DNA of 64,000 bases from Halomonas denitrificans (GTDB lineage: Bacteria; Pseudomonadota; Gammaproteobacteria; Xanthomonadales; Wenzhouxiangellaceae): positions 496,001 to 560,000 of the forward strand of contig JAHVKF010000001.1 in the NCBI GenBank assembly GCA_019800895.1. The letters are read 5' to 3'. Below the pieces are notes generated by a model. That model was given only the letters and a program-made list of their open reading frames with translations, did no database searches and was not told the DNA's origin. A program made the position numbers and the translations under genes. Below are positions 36,525 through 47,017 of the stretch, in pieces. Every line of letters begins with the position of its first letter. Position 1 is the stretch's first letter.

Positions 36525-36914
36525 TTAGACTCGGCGCTTCTTCGGCGGACGGCAGCCGTTGTGCGGAATCGGCGTGACGTCGATGATGTTGGTGATCTTG
36601 TAGCCCAGCGCATTCAGCGAACGCACGGAGGACTCGCGCCCCGGCCCCGGCCCGTTGACCCGGACTTCCAGGTTCTTCAGACCGAACTCCTGCGCGGCGC
36701 GGCCGGCATTTTCGGCGGCGACCTGGGCCGCGAACGGCGTCGACTTGCGCGAGCCGCGGAAGCCGGAACCCCCGGAGGTCGCCCAGGACAGCGCGTTGCC
36801 CTGACGGTCGGTGATCGTGATGATCGTGTTGTTGAACGAGGCATGCACGTGGGCAATGCCGTCGATCACGGTCTTCTTGACCTTCTTCTTGCCCTTGGCG
36901 GTCTGCTTTGCCAT
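36525..36914 (-). CDS. rpsK: 30S ribosomal protein S11
   Basis: 129-residue S11 of the platform near the mRNA exit/E site. Conserved blocks visible are [76 protein letters not shown] and the C-terminal [18 protein letters not shown]. The start at 36914 is 13 bp after the rpsM stop. Length and gene order (rpsM-rpsK-rpsD) are as in E. coli. Confidence 0.98.
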   Translation of the reverse strand: MAKQTAKGKKKVKKTVIDGIAHVHASFNNTIITITDRQGNALSWATSGGSGFRGSRKSTPFAAQVAAENAGRAAQEFGLKNLEVRVNGPGPGRESSVRSLNALGYKITNIIDVTPIPHNGCRPPKKRRV

Positions 36915-36927
36915 AACTCTTCAGTCC

Positions 36928-37281
36928 TCAGCGAATCGGACGACGCGGGCCCTTCCGGGTGCGCGCGTTGGTGCGGGTTCGCTGCCCGCGAACGGGCAGT
37001 CCACGCCGGTGGCGAAGGCCGCGGAAGCAGCCCAGGTCCATCAGGCGCTTGATGTTCATGCCCACCTCGCGACGCAGGTCGCCCTCGACGGTGAACTCGC
37101 CGACCTTCTGGCGAAGCTTTTCTTCCTCGCCTTCGGTGAGTTCGCGGACCCGGGTGGTCGGCGCGACGCCGGTCGCGTCGCAGATTTCGTACGCGCGGGT
37201 ACGACCGATGCCATAGATCTGGGTCAGTGCGACCCAGATGTGCTTGTTTGGCTGCAGATTGACGCCTGCGATACGAGCCAT
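36928..37281 (-). CDS. rpsM: 30S ribosomal protein S13
   Basis: 117-residue S13 in the small-subunit head, contacting P-site tRNA and the large subunit. It opens [21 protein letters not shown], has the helix-hairpin [13 protein letters not shown] and ends with the basic tail [19 protein letters not shown] (in part). First gene of the alpha operon; a good extended -10 promoter (37348-37376) lies 67-95 bp upstream, after rpmJ. Confidence 0.98.
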   Translation of the reverse strand: MARIAGVNLQPNKHIWVALTQIYGIGRTRAYEICDATGVAPTTRVRELTEGEEEKLRQKVGEFTVEGDLRREVGMNIKRLMDLGCFRGLRHRRGLPVRGQRTRTNARTRKGPRRPIR

Positions 37282-37347
37282 GAATGCGTTCCTCGTGATT
37301 TCCGGCTGCTGGCCTGGTCGAGCGAACCCGCTCGACGCAAACCGGCA

Positions 37348-37376
37348 ATATTAGCAGTTTTCTATGCGGTTTCCAA
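37348..37376 (-). promoter_or_regulatory. Sigma70 promoter of the alpha operon (rpsM)
   Basis: On the minus strand: -35 TTGGAA (37371-37376), 17-bp spacer, then -10 TAATAT (37348-37353), preceded by TGC to give an extended -10. Predicted start near 37341, leaving a ~60-base leader before rpsM. It lets the alpha genes be transcribed independently of the upstream operons. Confidence 0.75.
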
Positions 37377-37389
37377 GCCCTGAGCGACC

Positions 37390-37409
37390 CGCCAGGGTCA
37401 GCCCTGGCG
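37390..37409 (-). other. Perfect hairpin with the rpmJ stop codon in its loop
   Basis: CGCCAGGG-(4-base loop)-CCCTGGCG, an 8-bp perfect stem across the rpmJ 3' end; the UGA stop is in the loop. No U-run follows, so it is not a standard terminator. It may stabilise the upstream message or slow ribosomes at termination. Confidence 0.6.
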
Positions 37410-37511
37410 CTGCTTGTGCTTCGGATCCGTGCAGATCACGAACACCACACCGCGGCGGCGCACGATCTTGCAGTTTCGGCAGATTCGCTTGACCGATGCC
37501 TGAACCTTCAT
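37398..37511 (-). CDS. rpmJ: 50S ribosomal protein L36
   Basis: 37-residue L36, beginning [15 protein letters not shown] and ending DPKHKQRQG. The zinc ribbon is complete (Cys11, Cys14, Cys27, His32), so this is the C+ form. It stabilises the L6/L25 region of 23S rRNA. It lies in its usual place after secY (60 bp) and before rpsM (116 bp). It is easily missed because of its size. Confidence 0.96.
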   Translation of the reverse strand: MKVQASVKRICRNCKIVRRRGVVFVICTDPKHKQRQG

Positions 37512-37571
37512 TGTCCTTTCCTCTACGTCGTTTCCGGCGACCCGACACCGGGTCCCCAATTCAATCGCCAA

Positions 37572-38933
37572 TCAGCGGCGGACGACTCCACCGGAGCGTC
37601 CGTAGCCTTTCAGATTCGCCTTCTTCAGCAGGCTGTCGTACTGGTGCGACATCAGGTGCGCCTGGAGCTGCGCGATGAAGTCCATGGTCACCACCACGAT
37701 GATCAGCAGGGACGTACCGCCGAAGTAGAACGGTACGTTCCAGCGCATGATCAGGAATTCGGGCAGCAGGCAGACCGCCACCAGATACGCCGCGCCCACC
37801 GCCGTCAGACGAGTCAGCACGTAGTCGATGTACTCGGCCGTCTGTCGCCCGGGGCGAATGCCCGGGATGAACGCGCCCGACTTCTTCAGGTTGTCCGCGG
37901 TTTCACGCGAATTGAACACGATCGCGGTGTAGAAGAAGCAGAAGAACGCGATCAGACCACCGAAAAGCAGCACGTACACCGGCTGCCCCGGCGAGAGCTG
38001 GTCGGCGATCCGCTGCAGCCAGGTCGACTGGCCGGCCTGGCCGAACCAGGTGCTCATCGTGGCGGGGAACAGCACCAGCGACGAGGCGAAGATGGCCGGG
38101 ATCACGCCCGACATGTTCACCTTCAGCGGAAGATGCGTCGACTGGTTCTGGTAGGCCTTTCGGCCCTGGCGCTGCGCGTAGTTGACCGTGATCCGGCGCT
38201 GGCCGCGTTCGACGAAGACCACGAAGGCGGTCACGGCGAAGGCGAGAATGATCAGGAACAGCACCAGCAGCGGGCCGAGCTGACCGGTCCGGACCAGCTC
38301 CAGCGTGTTGCCGACCGCGGCCGGCAGGCCGGCGACGATGCTCGCGAAGATGATGATCGAGATGCCGTTGCCGATGCCCCGCTCGGTGATCTGTTCACCC
38401 AGCCACATCAGGAACACGGTTCCCGCGGTCAGGGTCACGATCGCGGCGAACATGAAGCTCGGGCCCGGCGTCATCACCACGGCGAGACCCTGCCCCGCGC
38501 TCTGGGCCTGCAGCGCAGCGGCCACGCCGAAGGACTGAAACAGCGCCAGGACAACGGTGAAATAGCGCGTGTACTGCGTGATCTTGCGGCGACCGGCCTC
38601 GCCTTCCTTGCGCAGCTGCTGGAGCTGCGGAATTGCGTGGCTCATCAGCTGCATGATGATCGCCGCCGAGATGTACGGCATGATGCCCAGCGCGAAGATG
38701 GAGAACCGGCCGAGCGCGCCGCCCGAGAACATGTTGAACACGTCCACGATCGTTCCGCGCTGCTGGTCCATGAGCTGGACCAGCGCGTCCGGATTGATCC
38801 CGGGCACGGGAATGAACGTGCCGAGGCGGTAGACCGCCAGGGCACCGAGCACGAACAGGAGACGGTTGCGGAGCTCCGTCAACCGGCCCATGCCGCCGAG
38901 CATTCCCGCCATCTGCGAGGGACCCGAGGCCAT
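37572..38933 (-). CDS. secY: Protein translocase subunit SecY
   Basis: 453-residue core of the SecYEG channel with ten predicted helices. Visible family regions are [30 protein letters not shown] (start), the plug/helix 2 region [68 protein letters not shown] and [18 protein letters not shown] (each quoted in part). The ATG overlaps the rplO stop by one base (TAATG), so the two are translationally coupled. N-terminus of ~15 residues before the first helix is slightly long. Confidence 0.97.
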   Translation of the reverse strand: MASGPSQMAGMLGGMGRLTELRNRLLFVLGALAVYRLGTFIPVPGINPDALVQLMDQQRGTIVDVFNMFSGGALGRFSIFALGIMPYISAAIIMQLMSHAIPQLQQLRKEGEAGRRKITQYTRYFTVVLALFQSFGVAAALQAQSAGQGLAVVMTPGPSFMFAAIVTLTAGTVFLMWLGEQITERGIGNGISIIIFASIVAGLPAAVGNTLELVRTGQLGPLLVLFLIILAFAVTAFVVFVERGQRRITVNYAQRQGRKAYQNQSTHLPLKVNMSGVIPAIFASSLVLFPATMSTWFGQAGQSTWLQRIADQLSPGQPVYVLLFGGLIAFFCFFYTAIVFNSRETADNLKKSGAFIPGIRPGRQTAEYIDYVLTRLTAVGAAYLVAVCLLPEFLIMRWNVPFYFGGTSLLIIVVVTMDFIAQLQAHLMSHQYDSLLKKANLKGYGRSGGVVRR

Positions 38934-39364
38934 TACTCGACCTTGCCCCCGGCGGCTTCGATCGCCTTGGCCGCACCGGCCGACGCGTCGATACCCTTCA
39001 GCGTGACCGCGCGGGTCAGTTCGCCGGTGTTGATCACCTTGACGCGGCGGGTCGAACGCGGCACCAGGCCGGCGTTCTTCAGCGCATCGAGATCGATCGT
39101 GTCGAGATCGAGCTGGTTGATCTGGTACAGGCGGATTTCACGAGTGAAGCGGTTCACCGCGGAATTGAATCCGACCTTCGGCAAACGGCGCTGCAGCGGC
39201 ATCTGGCCGCCCTCGAAACCGGACTTGTGGAAACCGCCGGAACGGGACTTCTGGCCCTTGTGACCGCGTCCGCCGGTCTTGCCCAGACCGGAACCGATAC
39301 CGCGGCCTACGCGCTTGCGGCTCTGCTTGGCACCGTCGGCGGGCTGAATGCTGTTCAGTTTCAT
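38933..39364 (-). CDS. rplO: 50S ribosomal protein L15
   Basis: 143-residue L15, a late assembly protein. It starts [20 protein letters not shown], followed by the Gly/Arg-rich [13 protein letters not shown] and [14 protein letters not shown], and ends in the globular L15/L27a fold ([21 protein letters not shown]). ATG 39364 is chosen over one five codons upstream because it matches the family N-terminus. Between rpmD (46 bp) and secY (one-base overlap). Confidence 0.97.
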   Translation of the reverse strand: MKLNSIQPADGAKQSRKRVGRGIGSGLGKTGGRGHKGQKSRSGGFHKSGFEGGQMPLQRRLPKVGFNSAVNRFTREIRLYQINQLDLDTIDLDALKNAGLVPRSTRRVKVINTGELTRAVTLKGIDASAGAAKAIEAAGGKVE

Positions 39365-39410
39365 GTTCGTTTCCGTCAATGCAATCGGAGTTCGGTGAAG
39401 GCGGCGGACG

Positions 39411-39605
39411 TCAGACGTCCTCGACGTTCACCAGGTAATGGACCTTGTTGATCATGCCGCGAACTGCCGGCGTGTCCTCGAGTTCGACGCTGTGGTTCAT
39501 GCGACGGAGACCGAGTCCACGCACCGTTTCGCGGTGCTTTCCAATGGTGCCGTTCGGGCTGCGGACCAGGGTCACGCGCACGCGGCCGGGGTTCTTTTTA
39601 GCCAT
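39411..39605 (-). CDS. rpmD: 50S ribosomal protein L30
   Basis: 64-residue L30: [20 protein letters not shown] and [31 protein letters not shown] (in part) are typical. ATG 39605 overlaps the rpsE stop by 8 bases. A longer open frame upstream lies within rpsE and is not coding. Length is that of standard bacterial L30. Confidence 0.96.
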   Translation of the reverse strand: MAKKNPGRVRVTLVRSPNGTIGKHRETVRGLGLRRMNHSVELEDTPAVRGMINKVHYLVNVEDV

Positions 39606-40107
39606 GGTTTTCCAGAATCTCCTCGACGCTCTTGCCGCGCTTGGCCGCCACGGACTCGGGAGACGCCATGGCCTCCAGACCCTTGATGGTCGCGCGAACC
39701 AGGTTGATCGGATTGTTGGAACCGACGCTCTTGGCCAGGACGTTGTGGACACCGACGGCCTCGAACACGGCGCGCATCGGGCCACCCGCGATCACGCCTG
39801 TACCTTCCGACGCCGGCTGCATGTAGATGCGCGAGCCGCTGTGCCGCGACTTCACCGGGTGCCACAGGGTGCCGTTGTTCAGCGGAATCCGCTTCATGTC
39901 CCGGCGGGCCTTCTCCATCGACTTCTGGATGGCCAGAGGCACTTCACGCGCCTTGCCGTAGCCGAAGCCGACCTTTCCATTGCCGTCGCCGACCACGGAC
40001 AGCGCCGTGAAGCCGAACTGACGACCACCCTTGACCACCTTGGCCACACGGTTGACAGCGACCAGCTTCTCGATGAAGTCGTCGGACCGTTCGTAATCTC
40101 TCGCCAT
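39598..40107 (-). CDS. rpsE: 30S ribosomal protein S5
   Basis: 169-residue S5, acting in decoding fidelity and mRNA unwinding. The double-stranded-RNA-binding half has [21 protein letters not shown] and the second half the S5 signature [19 protein letters not shown]. The loop where spectinomycin-resistance changes fall (VKGGRQF) looks ordinary. Start 40107 is 24 bp after the rplR stop. Confidence 0.98.
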   Translation of the reverse strand: MARDYERSDDFIEKLVAVNRVAKVVKGGRQFGFTALSVVGDGNGKVGFGYGKAREVPLAIQKSMEKARRDMKRIPLNNGTLWHPVKSRHSGSRIYMQPASEGTGVIAGGPMRAVFEAVGVHNVLAKSVGSNNPINLVRATIKGLEAMASPESVAAKRGKSVEEILENHG

Positions 40108-40131
40108 ATCAGTTGTCCAAAATCGTGTCGA

Positions 40132-40488
40132 TTAAAACTTCAGGCCCGCTTCACGGGCAGCGTCGGCCAGCGACTTCACGCGACCGTGATACTTGAAACC
40201 GGAGCGGTCGAAGGCGACTTCTTCGATGCCTTCGGCCAGCGCCTTGGCCGCGATGCTCTTGCCGACGGCTTCGGCCGCGCCGCGGTCGCTGGTCGACTTC
40301 AGGTCCTTGCGCAGGTCGGCCTGGACGGTCGAGGCAGCGGCAATCGTGCGGTCGCCGCCGGCCGTGAGGACCTGGGCGTAGATGTGCCGGCCGGAGCGAA
40401 ACACCGAAAGGCGCGGCTTCTCGCCGCGGGCGATTCGGGCACGTGCCTTGCGGGCTCGGCGGAGTCGGGATTCGTTCTTCTGGCTCAT
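40132..40488 (-). CDS. rplR: 50S ribosomal protein L18
   Basis: 118-residue L18 that carries 5S rRNA into the large subunit together with L5. It opens [19 protein letters not shown]; conserved parts are [16 protein letters not shown] and the C-terminal [24 protein letters not shown] (in part). The frame is open upstream into rplF but the ATG at 40488 matches the family length. 17 bp after rplF. Confidence 0.97.
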   Translation of the reverse strand: MSQKNESRLRRARKARARIARGEKPRLSVFRSGRHIYAQVLTAGGDRTIAAASTVQADLRKDLKSTSDRGAAEAVGKSIAAKALAEGIEEVAFDRSGFKYHGRVKSLADAAREAGLKF

Positions 40489-40505
40489 GTCAATGCGTCC
40501 TTGCA

Positions 40506-41033
40506 TCAGGCCTTCTTGGCTTCCTTCATGACGACACGCTCGTCGGCGTAGCGCACGCCCTTGCCCTTGTAGGGCTCCGGCGGACGATAGGCGCGGATCT
40601 TGGCCGCGACCTGGCCGACCAGCTGCTTGTCGGCACCCTTGACCACGATCTCGGTCTGGCTCGGGGTCTCGACAGTCACGCCCTCGGGAACTTCGAATTC
40701 CACCGGGTGGCTGAACCCGAGCTGCAGGTTGAGCTTGGCGCCCTGCGCCTGCGCGCGGTAGCCGACGCCGATCAGGTTCAGCTTCTTTTCGAAACCGTCC
40801 GTGACGCCCACGACCATGTTGTTGACCAGCGCACGCATGGTGCCGGCCATCGCGGACGTGCCGTCGGCGGACGGCGCGAATTTCAGCATGCCGTCTTCGT
40901 TGGACATCTCCACCGTCGGATGGAGGTCGAACTCGAGCTCGCCCTTGGGGCCCTTGACCCGGACGGTCTGGCCGTCCTGGCTGAACTGGACCGCCTTCGG
41001 CAACTCGATCGGATAATTGGCAATTCTCGACAT
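40506..41033 (-). CDS. rplF: 50S ribosomal protein L6
   Basis: 175-residue L6 near the factor-binding region of the 50S subunit. Two homologous domains are visible: [16 protein letters not shown]...[13 protein letters not shown] and the C-terminal [20 protein letters not shown] with the signature [14 protein letters not shown]. Full length. Starts 14 bp after the rpsH stop and is followed by rplR. Confidence 0.98.
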   Translation of the reverse strand: MSRIANYPIELPKAVQFSQDGQTVRVKGPKGELEFDLHPTVEMSNEDGMLKFAPSADGTSAMAGTMRALVNNMVVGVTDGFEKKLNLIGVGYRAQAQGAKLNLQLGFSHPVEFEVPEGVTVETPSQTEIVVKGADKQLVGQVAAKIRAYRPPEPYKGKGVRYADERVVMKEAKKA

Positions 41034-41047
41034 CTTCGAAACTCCCG

Positions 41048-41443
41048 TCAGGCGACCGTGCAGAGCACTTCGCCGCCGTGACCTTCACGGCGAGCCGAAG
41101 CGTCGGTCATCACGCCCTTGGACGTGCTGATGATCGCGATGCCCAGTCCGTCCTGGACGCGCGGAATGTCGCTGGCGGCGTAGTACAGCCGGCGACCCGG
41201 CTTGCTCACGCGGCGCAGCGTTTCGATCACGCCTCGGCCGTTCATGTACTTCAGGTCGATTTCCAGCTCGGCCTGCACGCCTTCGCCGTTGGTCCGGAAG
41301 TCGAGGATATAGCCCTCTTCCTTCAGCACTTCGGCAATCGCGATCTTGACCTTCGACACCGGCATCGACACGCTCTTCTTGTTGACTTCCTGCGCATTAC
41401 GGATGCGCGAGAGCATGTCGGCAATCGGATCACTCATACTCAT
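41048..41443 (-). CDS. rpsH: 30S ribosomal protein S8
   Basis: 131-residue S8, which binds the central domain of 16S rRNA and in E. coli represses the spc operon. It begins [18 protein letters not shown] and ends with the RNA-binding block [28 protein letters not shown] (in part). Full length; 15 bp after rpsN. Confidence 0.98.
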   Translation of the reverse strand: MSMSDPIADMLSRIRNAQEVNKKSVSMPVSKVKIAIAEVLKEEGYILDFRTNGEGVQAELEIDLKYMNGRGVIETLRRVSKPGRRLYYAASDIPRVQDGLGIAIISTSKGVMTDASARREGHGGEVLCTVA

Positions 41444-41458
41444 GTTCGTTCGTCCTCT

Positions 41459-41764
41459 TTACCAACTGGCCTTGCGCAGGCCGGGAATATCTCCGCGCAT
41501 CGCGGCTTCACGCAGCTTGTTGCGCGCCAGGCCGAACTTGCGGTAGTACCCGCGCGGACGACCGGTCTGCTGGCAGCGGTTGCGACCGCGAGCCGGGCTG
41601 GAATCGCGCGGCAGCTTGCTCAGCGCGAAGATGGCCGCCTGCTTCTCTTCGAAGTCGACGTCCGGATCGGCGATGATGCGCTTCAGCTCGGCCCGCTTGG
41701 CGGCGTACTTGCCTGCCAGCTCGGCCCGCTTCTCGTCGCGCGCGATCATTGATTTCTTGGCCAT
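41459..41764 (-). CDS. rpsN: 30S ribosomal protein S14 (zinc-independent form)
   Basis: 101-residue S14 of the long type without the CXXC-X12-CXXC zinc ribbon: the corresponding region reads [28 protein letters not shown] and has a single Cys. It is thus the C- form, while the L36 of the same superoperon is the C+ form. Starts [20 protein letters not shown]. 15 bp after rplE. Confidence 0.97.
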   Translation of the reverse strand: MAKKSMIARDEKRAELAGKYAAKRAELKRIIADPDVDFEEKQAAIFALSKLPRDSSPARGRNRCQQTGRPRGYYRKFGLARNKLREAAMRGDIPGLRKASW

Positions 41765-41779
41765 GGTTCCTGTTACTCC

Positions 41780-42322
41780 TTAGCGTGCGCGGAACGGGAA
41801 GCCGAACGCCTCGAGCAGCGCCTTGCCTTCCTCGTTGGTGGCGGCGCTGGTCGTGATCGCGATATCCATTCCGCGAATCGCGTCGACCTCGTCGTAGTTG
41901 ATTTCGGGAAAGATGATCTGCTCCCGGATGCCGAGGTTGAAATTGCCCCGACCGTCGAACGCCTTCGGGCTGATCCCGCGGAAATCGCGGACGCGCGGCA
42001 GCGCGATGCTGATCAGTCGATCCAGGAATTCGTACATGCGTTCACGACGCAGCGTGACCTTGGCACCGATCGGGTAATCGTCGCGGATCTTGAAGCTCGC
42101 GACGGACTTCCGGGCTTTGGTCACGATCGGCTTCTGGCCGGAGAGCTTCGCCAGGTCGCCGACCGCCTTCTCGATGACCTTCTTGTCGGCCACGGCTTCG
42201 CCCAGACCCATGTTGATCGTGATCTTCTCGATCCGGGGCACCTGCATCACGTTGGCGTAGCCGAACTTCTCCTTCAGCTGGCCGGCGACCGTGTCCCGAT
42301 AGAATTCCTGCAACCTGCTCAT
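41780..42322 (-). CDS. rplE: 50S ribosomal protein L5
   Basis: 180-residue L5, which binds 5S rRNA and P-site tRNA. It starts [20 protein letters not shown], and contains [34 protein letters not shown] and the C-terminal [23 protein letters not shown] (in part). ATG 42322 fits family length; the open frame upstream lies in rplX. 10 bp after rplX. Confidence 0.98.
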   Translation of the reverse strand: MSRLQEFYRDTVAGQLKEKFGYANVMQVPRIEKITINMGLGEAVADKKVIEKAVGDLAKLSGQKPIVTKARKSVASFKIRDDYPIGAKVTLRRERMYEFLDRLISIALPRVRDFRGISPKAFDGRGNFNLGIREQIIFPEINYDEVDAIRGMDIAITTSAATNEEGKALLEAFGFPFRAR

Positions 42323-42332
42323 CTCATTGGCC

Positions 42333-42650
42333 TCAAATATCGACGACTTCGCCGGTCGAACGGAACACGCGAACCTTGCGCCCGTCGTCCAGCATCTTGA
42401 ACCCGACTCGATCACCGCGATCGGTGGCCGGGTTGTACAGCATCACGTTGGAACCGTGGATCGGCGCTTCCCGCTCGACGATGCCGCCGGGCTGCTGGCG
42501 CTGCGGATCCGGTTTCATGTGACGCTTGACCATGTTGACGTTCTCGACCAGGTACCGATCGTCCGCCAGGACCTTCAGCACATGGCCGCGCTGGCCCTTG
42601 CTGCGTCCGGCGATCACGATGACCTCGTCACCCTTGCGAATGCGTTGCAT
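42333..42650 (-). CDS. rplX: 50S ribosomal protein L24
   Basis: 105-residue L24, an assembly initiator. The KOW motif is at the N-terminus ([21 protein letters not shown]), followed by [22 protein letters not shown] and the C-terminal [21 protein letters not shown] (in part). Full length; 12 bp after rplN. Confidence 0.97.
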   Translation of the reverse strand: MQRIRKGDEVIVIAGRSKGQRGHVLKVLADDRYLVENVNMVKRHMKPDPQRQQPGGIVEREAPIHGSNVMLYNPATDRGDRVGFKMLDDGRKVRVFRSTGEVVDI

Positions 42651-42662
42651 CTCTCGAACTCC

Positions 42663-43031
42663 TTACAGCACTTCCGGTGCCAGCGAAATGATCTTCATGA
42701 ACCGTTCGCCGCGCAGTTCACGCGTCACCGGCCCGAAGATTCGGGTACCGATCGGCTCCAGCTTGTTGTTCAGGATCACGGCGGCGTTTCCGTCGAAACG
42801 GATCAGCGAGCCGTCCCGGCGACGCACGCCCTTGCGGGTGCGAACGACGACGGCGTTGTACACCTCGCCCTTCTTGACCTTGCCGCGCGGAATCGCGTCC
42901 TTGACGGTCACCTTGATCACGTCGCCGATGTTGGCGTAACGACGCTTGGAACCGCCCAGCACCTTGATACACATCAGCTCACGGGCACCACTGTTGTCCG
43001 CCGCCGACAGTCTGCTCTGCATCTGGATCAT
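42663..43031 (-). CDS. rplN: 50S ribosomal protein L14
   Basis: 122-residue L14 at the subunit interface. [55 protein letters not shown] and [20 protein letters not shown] are nearly the same as in E. coli. First gene of the classical spc operon, but only 18 bp after rpsQ with no promoter seen, so it is probably read from upstream. Confidence 0.98.
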   Translation of the reverse strand: MIQMQSRLSAADNSGARELMCIKVLGGSKRRYANIGDVIKVTVKDAIPRGKVKKGEVYNAVVVRTRKGVRRRDGSLIRFDGNAAVILNNKLEPIGTRIFGPVTRELRGERFMKIISLAPEVL

Positions 43032-43049
43032 TGTCTGCTCCGCTCCGGC

Positions 43050-43319
43050 TTACTGCGCCCGCTCGACGATCTCGACCACTTTCCAGCTCTTCGTCTTGGA
43101 AAGCGGGCGGCCCGGCGCGATGCGCACGGTATCGCCTTCGTTGCACTCGTTGTTCTCGTCGTGCGCGTGCACCTTGCTGGACCGGCGAATGTACTTGCCG
43201 TACAGCGGGTGCTTCAGCATGCGCTCCAGGCGCACGGTGACCGTCTTGTCCATCTTGTTGCTGACGACCTTGCCGGTCTGGACGTGCTCGACGCGCTTGG
43301 TTTCCTTGTTCTCGCTCAT
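43050..43319 (-). CDS. rpsQ: 30S ribosomal protein S17
   Basis: 89-residue S17, an early 16S rRNA binder with an OB-fold. Family blocks: [60 protein letters not shown] (in part) and [12 protein letters not shown]. Its ATG overlaps the rpmC stop (ATGA). Full length. Confidence 0.97.
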   Translation of the reverse strand: MSENKETKRVEHVQTGKVVSNKMDKTVTVRLERMLKHPLYGKYIRRSSKVHAHDENNECNEGDTVRIAPGRPLSKTKSWKVVEIVERAQ

Positions 43320-43513
43320 GCCTGTTCACCCTGCGGCTGATTCAATACCGTCTTGACGCGCGCGATGTCACGGCGCACCTGGCGCAGCTTGTGCGGCTCG
43401 GTCAACTGACCGGTGCCGAGCGCCATGCGCAGTTCGAACTGCTCCTTTCGCAGGTCCACCAGCAGGTCCTTGAGTTCCTGCTCGGACTTGCCCTTGATTT
43501 CCTTCGCCTTCAT
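43316..43513 (-). CDS. rpmC: 50S ribosomal protein L29
   Basis: 65-residue helical L29 at the exit tunnel rim, part of the docking site for trigger factor and SRP with L23. It starts [18 protein letters not shown] and contains [15 protein letters not shown] and [12 protein letters not shown]. The ATG overlaps the rplP stop (TAATG) and the stop overlaps the rpsQ start (ATGA). Confidence 0.97.
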   Translation of the reverse strand: MKAKEIKGKSEQELKDLLVDLRKEQFELRMALGTGQLTEPHKLRQVRRDIARVKTVLNQPQGEQA

Positions 43514-43923
43514 TACAGCGACCTCGCAACAATCGTCGTCTTGACGCTCAGCTTGGCGGCGGCACGGCGGAATGCTTCCCGTGCGACGTCTTCGCTGACG
43601 CCCTGGATTTCATAGATCACGCGGCCGGGCTGGATCGGAGCAACCCAGTATTCGACGTTGCCCTTGCCCTTGCCCATGCGCACCTCGACCGGCTTCTTCG
43701 TGATCGGCTTGTCCGGGAACACGCGGATCCAGAGCTTGCCGCCACGCTTGACGTGACGGGTGATGGCACGACGGGCCGCCTCGATCTGGCGCGCAGTGAT
43801 GAAACCGCGGGTCGTGGCCTGCAGCGCGTACTCGCCGAAGCTGACCTTGTTGCCCACCTGGGCGAGACCGCGGTTCCGGCCCTTCTGCGTCTTACGGAAT
43901 TTGGTTCGTTTCGGCTGCAGCAT
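43513..43923 (-). CDS. rplP: 50S ribosomal protein L16
   Basis: 136-residue L16 near the A-site tRNA elbow. [43 protein letters not shown] (in part), [16 protein letters not shown] and [20 protein letters not shown] are typical. Starts one base after the rpsC stop codon region and overlaps rpmC by one base. Confidence 0.98.
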   Translation of the reverse strand: MLQPKRTKFRKTQKGRNRGLAQVGNKVSFGEYALQATTRGFITARQIEAARRAITRHVKRGGKLWIRVFPDKPITKKPVEVRMGKGKGNVEYWVAPIQPGRVIYEIQGVSEDVAREAFRRAAAKLSVKTTIVARSL

Positions 43924-43924
43924 C

Positions 43925-44608
43925 TCAGTTCTCCCGACCGCCCTTGCCGGACGACTTCTCTTCTTGCTTCTCGGCGTGGAGATCGAACACGTCGCCGGTA
44001 TACACCCAGCACTTGACGCCGATGACGCCGTAGGTGGTCTTGGCCGTCGACACGCCGTAGTCCACGTTCGCGCGCAGCGTGTGCAGCGGTACGCGGCCTT
44101 CCCGGTACCACTCGGACCGGGCGATGTCCGCCCCGTTCAGGCGGCCGCCGACCTGGACCTTGATGCCCAGGGCGCCGAGGCGCATCGCGTTGCCGACCGC
44201 GCGCTTCATTGCGCGGCGGAACATGATGCGGCGTTCCAGCTGCTGCGCGATGCTGTCGGCGACCAGCTTGGCGTCCAGCTCCGGCTTGCGGATCTCGCTG
44301 ACGCTGACGGCCGTCGGCACGCCGAGGATGTCGGTCAGCTTGCGACGCAGGCGCTCGATGTCCTCGCCCTTCTTTCCGATGACGATGCCCGGACGCGCCG
44401 TGTGGATCGTGACCTGGGCCTGCTTGGCCGGGCGCTCGATGTGCACGTGGCTGACCGCGGCCTGCGCGAGTTCCTTGTCGATGAACTTGCGCGCGGCGAG
44501 GTCGCTGTTCAGGTTCGCGGCGAACTCTTCACGTTCGGCGTACCAGCGAGCAGCCCAATCCTTGGAGATGCCCAGGCGAATACCGGTTGGATGTACCTTG
44601 TGACCCAT
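43925..44608 (-). CDS. rpsC: 30S ribosomal protein S3
   Basis: 227-residue S3, part of the mRNA entry helicase. It begins [20 protein letters not shown]. The KH domain contains [19 protein letters not shown], and the C-terminal domain [20 protein letters not shown] and [22 protein letters not shown] (in part). The last residues are charged and variable. 9 bp after rplV. Confidence 0.98.
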   Translation of the reverse strand: MGHKVHPTGIRLGISKDWAARWYAEREEFAANLNSDLAARKFIDKELAQAAVSHVHIERPAKQAQVTIHTARPGIVIGKKGEDIERLRRKLTDILGVPTAVSVSEIRKPELDAKLVADSIAQQLERRIMFRRAMKRAVGNAMRLGALGIKVQVGGRLNGADIARSEWYREGRVPLHTLRANVDYGVSTAKTTYGVIGVKCWVYTGDVFDLHAEKQEEKSSGKGGREN

Positions 44609-44617
44609 AACAGTTCC

Positions 44618-44962
44618 TTATTTCTCCGCGACCGTGATCGTGATATGGCTCGTGCGCTTCAGGATCCGGGTGTACCGGCCCTTGGCACGAGCCCGGCCGC
44701 GCTTGAGCGTCGGGCCTTCGTCGACCATGATGCGGCTGACGGTCAGTTCGTCGATGTCCGCACCCTGGTTGTGCTCGGCATTGGCCACGGCACTCAGCAG
44801 GAGCTTGCGCACGATGTGCGCGCCCTTCTTGTTGCTGAAGCTGAGCAGTTCATCGGCCTTTTCAACCGGCAGCCCGCGGACCTGGTCCGCAACCAACCGT
44901 GCCTTCTGAGCCGAGATCCGCGCGCCTCGCAGTTTTGCAGTCGCTTCCATGGACAGTCCCAT
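44618..44962 (-). CDS. rplV: 50S ribosomal protein L22
   Basis: 114-residue L22, whose hairpin loop lines the exit tunnel. [40 protein letters not shown] and the loop [20 protein letters not shown] are visible and look wild-type at the macrolide-sensitive tip. Five codons longer at the start than E. coli. 2 bp after rpsS. Confidence 0.97.
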   Translation of the reverse strand: MGLSMEATAKLRGARISAQKARLVADQVRGLPVEKADELLSFSNKKGAHIVRKLLLSAVANAEHNQGADIDELTVSRIMVDEGPTLKRGRARAKGRYTRILKRTSHITITVAEK

Positions 44963-44964
44963 CC

Positions 44965-45237
44965 TTACTTCGTCTTGCGGTCAGCCACGTGACCCTTGAA
45001 CGTGCGGGTCGGGGCGAATTCGCCCAGCTTGTGGCCGACCATGTTCTCGTTGATCAGCACGGGCACGTGCTGCCGCCCGTTGTGAACGGCGATCGTCAGT
45101 CCGACCATGTCCGGCATGATCATCGAGCGGCGCGACCAGGTCTTGATCGGGCGCTTGCTGTTGGACTCGAGCGCGACCTGCACCTTCGCGTGAAGGTGAT
45201 GGTCGATGAACGGGCCTTTCTTGAGTGAACGTGGCAT
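44965..45237 (-). CDS. rpsS: 30S ribosomal protein S19
   Basis: 90-residue S19 of the 30S head, forming an A-site finger bridge with S13. It starts [19 protein letters not shown] and has [22 protein letters not shown] and [17 protein letters not shown]. 12 bp after rplB. Confidence 0.98.
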   Translation of the reverse strand: MPRSLKKGPFIDHHLHAKVQVALESNSKRPIKTWSRRSMIMPDMVGLTIAVHNGRQHVPVLINENMVGHKLGEFAPTRTFKGHVADRKTK

Positions 45238-45249
45238 TGCGATTTCCTG

Positions 45250-46080
45250 TTACTTGCGTTTCTTACGCGAGCGAACGATGAACTTGCTCGTGCGCTTGTT
45301 GGTGCGCGTGCGCTTGCCCTTGGTCTGGACGCCCCACGGGGTGACCGGATGGCGACCACCGGAGGTCCGACCTTCACCACCACCGTGCGGGTGGTCGACC
45401 GGGTTCATCACGACACCGCGGACCGTCGGGCGCACACCGCGCCAGCGCTTCGCGCCGGCCTTGCCCAGCTTCTCCAGGTTGTGCTCGGCGTTCGAGACCT
45501 GGCCGATCGTGGCCCGGCAATGGGTCAGGATCTTGCGCATCTCGCCGGAACGAAGCAGCAAGGTAGCGTAGCGACCTTCGCGCGCCACGAGCTGGACCGA
45601 CGCTCCCGCGGAACGTGCCATCTGGCCGCCCTTGCCCGGCTTCATTTCGACGTTGTGCAGCGTCGTGCCGACGGGAATCGAGCGCAGTTCCATGGCGTTG
45701 CCCGGCTTGATCGGGGCTTCCGAACCGCTCTGCACCTCGTCACCGGCACGCAGGTCGCGCGGCGCGAGGATGTAGCGACGCTCGCCGTCCGAATACTTGA
45801 CCAGTGCGATATGGGCACTGCGATTCGGGTCGTACTCGATCCGCTCGACGATGCCGCGAATGCCGTCCTTGTCGCGCTTGAAGTCGACGACGCGATAGCG
45901 CTGCTTGTGACCGCCGCCCTGATGACGGGTGGTGATCCGGCCGTTGTTGTTCCGACCGCCGGTCGACGACTTCGCCTCGGTCAGGGACTGGTACGGCTTG
46001 CCTTTCCACAGGTGATCGTGGCGGACGCGTACCAGGCCGCGACGGCCCGGCGAAGTTGGTTTTGCCTTGACGATTGCCAT
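45250..46080 (-). CDS. rplB: 50S ribosomal protein L2
   Basis: 276-residue L2, required for subunit joining and peptidyl transfer. [59 protein letters not shown] and the signature [20 protein letters not shown] are present, including the conserved C-terminal His (HPHGGG). Full length; 21 bp after rplW. Confidence 0.98.
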   Translation of the reverse strand: MAIVKAKPTSPGRRGLVRVRHDHLWKGKPYQSLTEAKSSTGGRNNNGRITTRHQGGGHKQRYRVVDFKRDKDGIRGIVERIEYDPNRSAHIALVKYSDGERRYILAPRDLRAGDEVQSGSEAPIKPGNAMELRSIPVGTTLHNVEMKPGKGGQMARSAGASVQLVAREGRYATLLLRSGEMRKILTHCRATIGQVSNAEHNLEKLGKAGAKRWRGVRPTVRGVVMNPVDHPHGGGEGRTSGGRHPVTPWGVQTKGKRTRTNKRTSKFIVRSRKKRK

Positions 46081-46101
46081 GCTTGCTTTCCCGGCTATTC
46101 G

Positions 46102-46398
46102 TTAGTCTGCACTGAGCTGTTCGATCGTCTGACCGGCCTGAACGCGCACGTACGCCTTCTTCCAGCTCTTCTGACGACCCGGACGCATCCGGAAGCTCTT
46201 GGATTTGCCTTTCACGTTGACCACGCTGACGTTCTCGACCCGGACGTCGAACAACCCCTCGACGGCCTGGCGGATTTCGTCCTTGGCCGCGTCCTTGGCG
46301 ACTTCGAACACGTACTGGTTCGAGTCCGCCTGCAGCCGCGCGGTCTTCTCGGATACGTGCGGCAGGCGCACGATCTGGTACATGCGTTCCTTGTTCAT
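46102..46398 (-). CDS. rplW: 50S ribosomal protein L23
   Basis: 98-residue L23 at the tunnel exit, docking site for trigger factor. It reads [42 protein letters not shown] and [23 protein letters not shown] 46398 overlaps the rplD stop (ATGA); a longer upstream frame is antisense noise in rplD. Confidence 0.97.
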   Translation of the reverse strand: MNKERMYQIVRLPHVSEKTARLQADSNQYVFEVAKDAAKDEIRQAVEGLFDVRVENVSVVNVKGKSKSFRMRPGRQKSWKKAYVRVQAGQTIEQLSAD

Positions 46399-47000
46399 GC
46401 CAGCCACTCCTGGATGCGGGTGATCGCAGCGGTGGTCAATACCACCTTGTCGGAGCCGACGAGGCTGACCGGATCCATCTGGTCGACCGTGGCCACGTAC
46501 ACGCCGGGAATGTTCCGGCTGGCCAGGAACAGGTTGGTGTCCAGTTCCGCATCGACGATCAGGCCCCGGTCCACGCCCAGCGACTTCAGGCTCTCGGCGA
46601 GCGCAGCGGTCTTCGGTTCCTTGACCCCGAGCGATTCGACGACCACCAGCCGGTCCTGGCGAACCAGTTCGGACAGGATCGCCTTGATCGCGCCGCGATA
46701 CATCTTGCGGTTGACCTTCTGAGAGTGGTCGCGCGGCTGAGCGGCGAAGGTGACGCCACCGCTGCGCCACAGCGGGCTGCGGATGGTGCCGGCGCGGGCG
46801 TTGCCCGTGCCCTTCTGGCGCCACGGCTTGCGACCACCGCCGGACACGGCCGAGCGGTTCTTCTGGGCCTTGGTTCCAGCGCGAGCGCCGGCCAGGTACG
46901 CGGTCACGACCTGGTGCACCAGCGCTTCGGAGAACGGGCGATCAAAAACGCCTTCGTCCACCGTGATCTTGCTGCTGCCGCCTGTGATTGCGAGTTCCAT
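46395..47000 (-). CDS. rplD: 50S ribosomal protein L4
   Basis: 201-residue L4; in E. coli it also regulates the S10 operon. ATG 47000 gives [19 protein letters not shown]. The extended tunnel loop is [18 protein letters not shown], and the C-terminal half ends [11 protein letters not shown]. The loop residues near the erythromycin-sensitive tip look ordinary. 17 bp after rplC and a 4-bp overlap with rplW. Confidence 0.97.
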   Translation of the reverse strand: MELAITGGSSKITVDEGVFDRPFSEALVHQVVTAYLAGARAGTKAQKNRSAVSGGGRKPWRQKGTGNARAGTIRSPLWRSGGVTFAAQPRDHSQKVNRKMYRGAIKAILSELVRQDRLVVVESLGVKEPKTAALAESLKSLGVDRGLIVDAELDTNLFLASRNIPGVYVATVDQMDPVSLVGSDKVVLTTAAITRIQEWLA

Positions 47001-47017
47001 GATTGCGTTCCTTCCTT

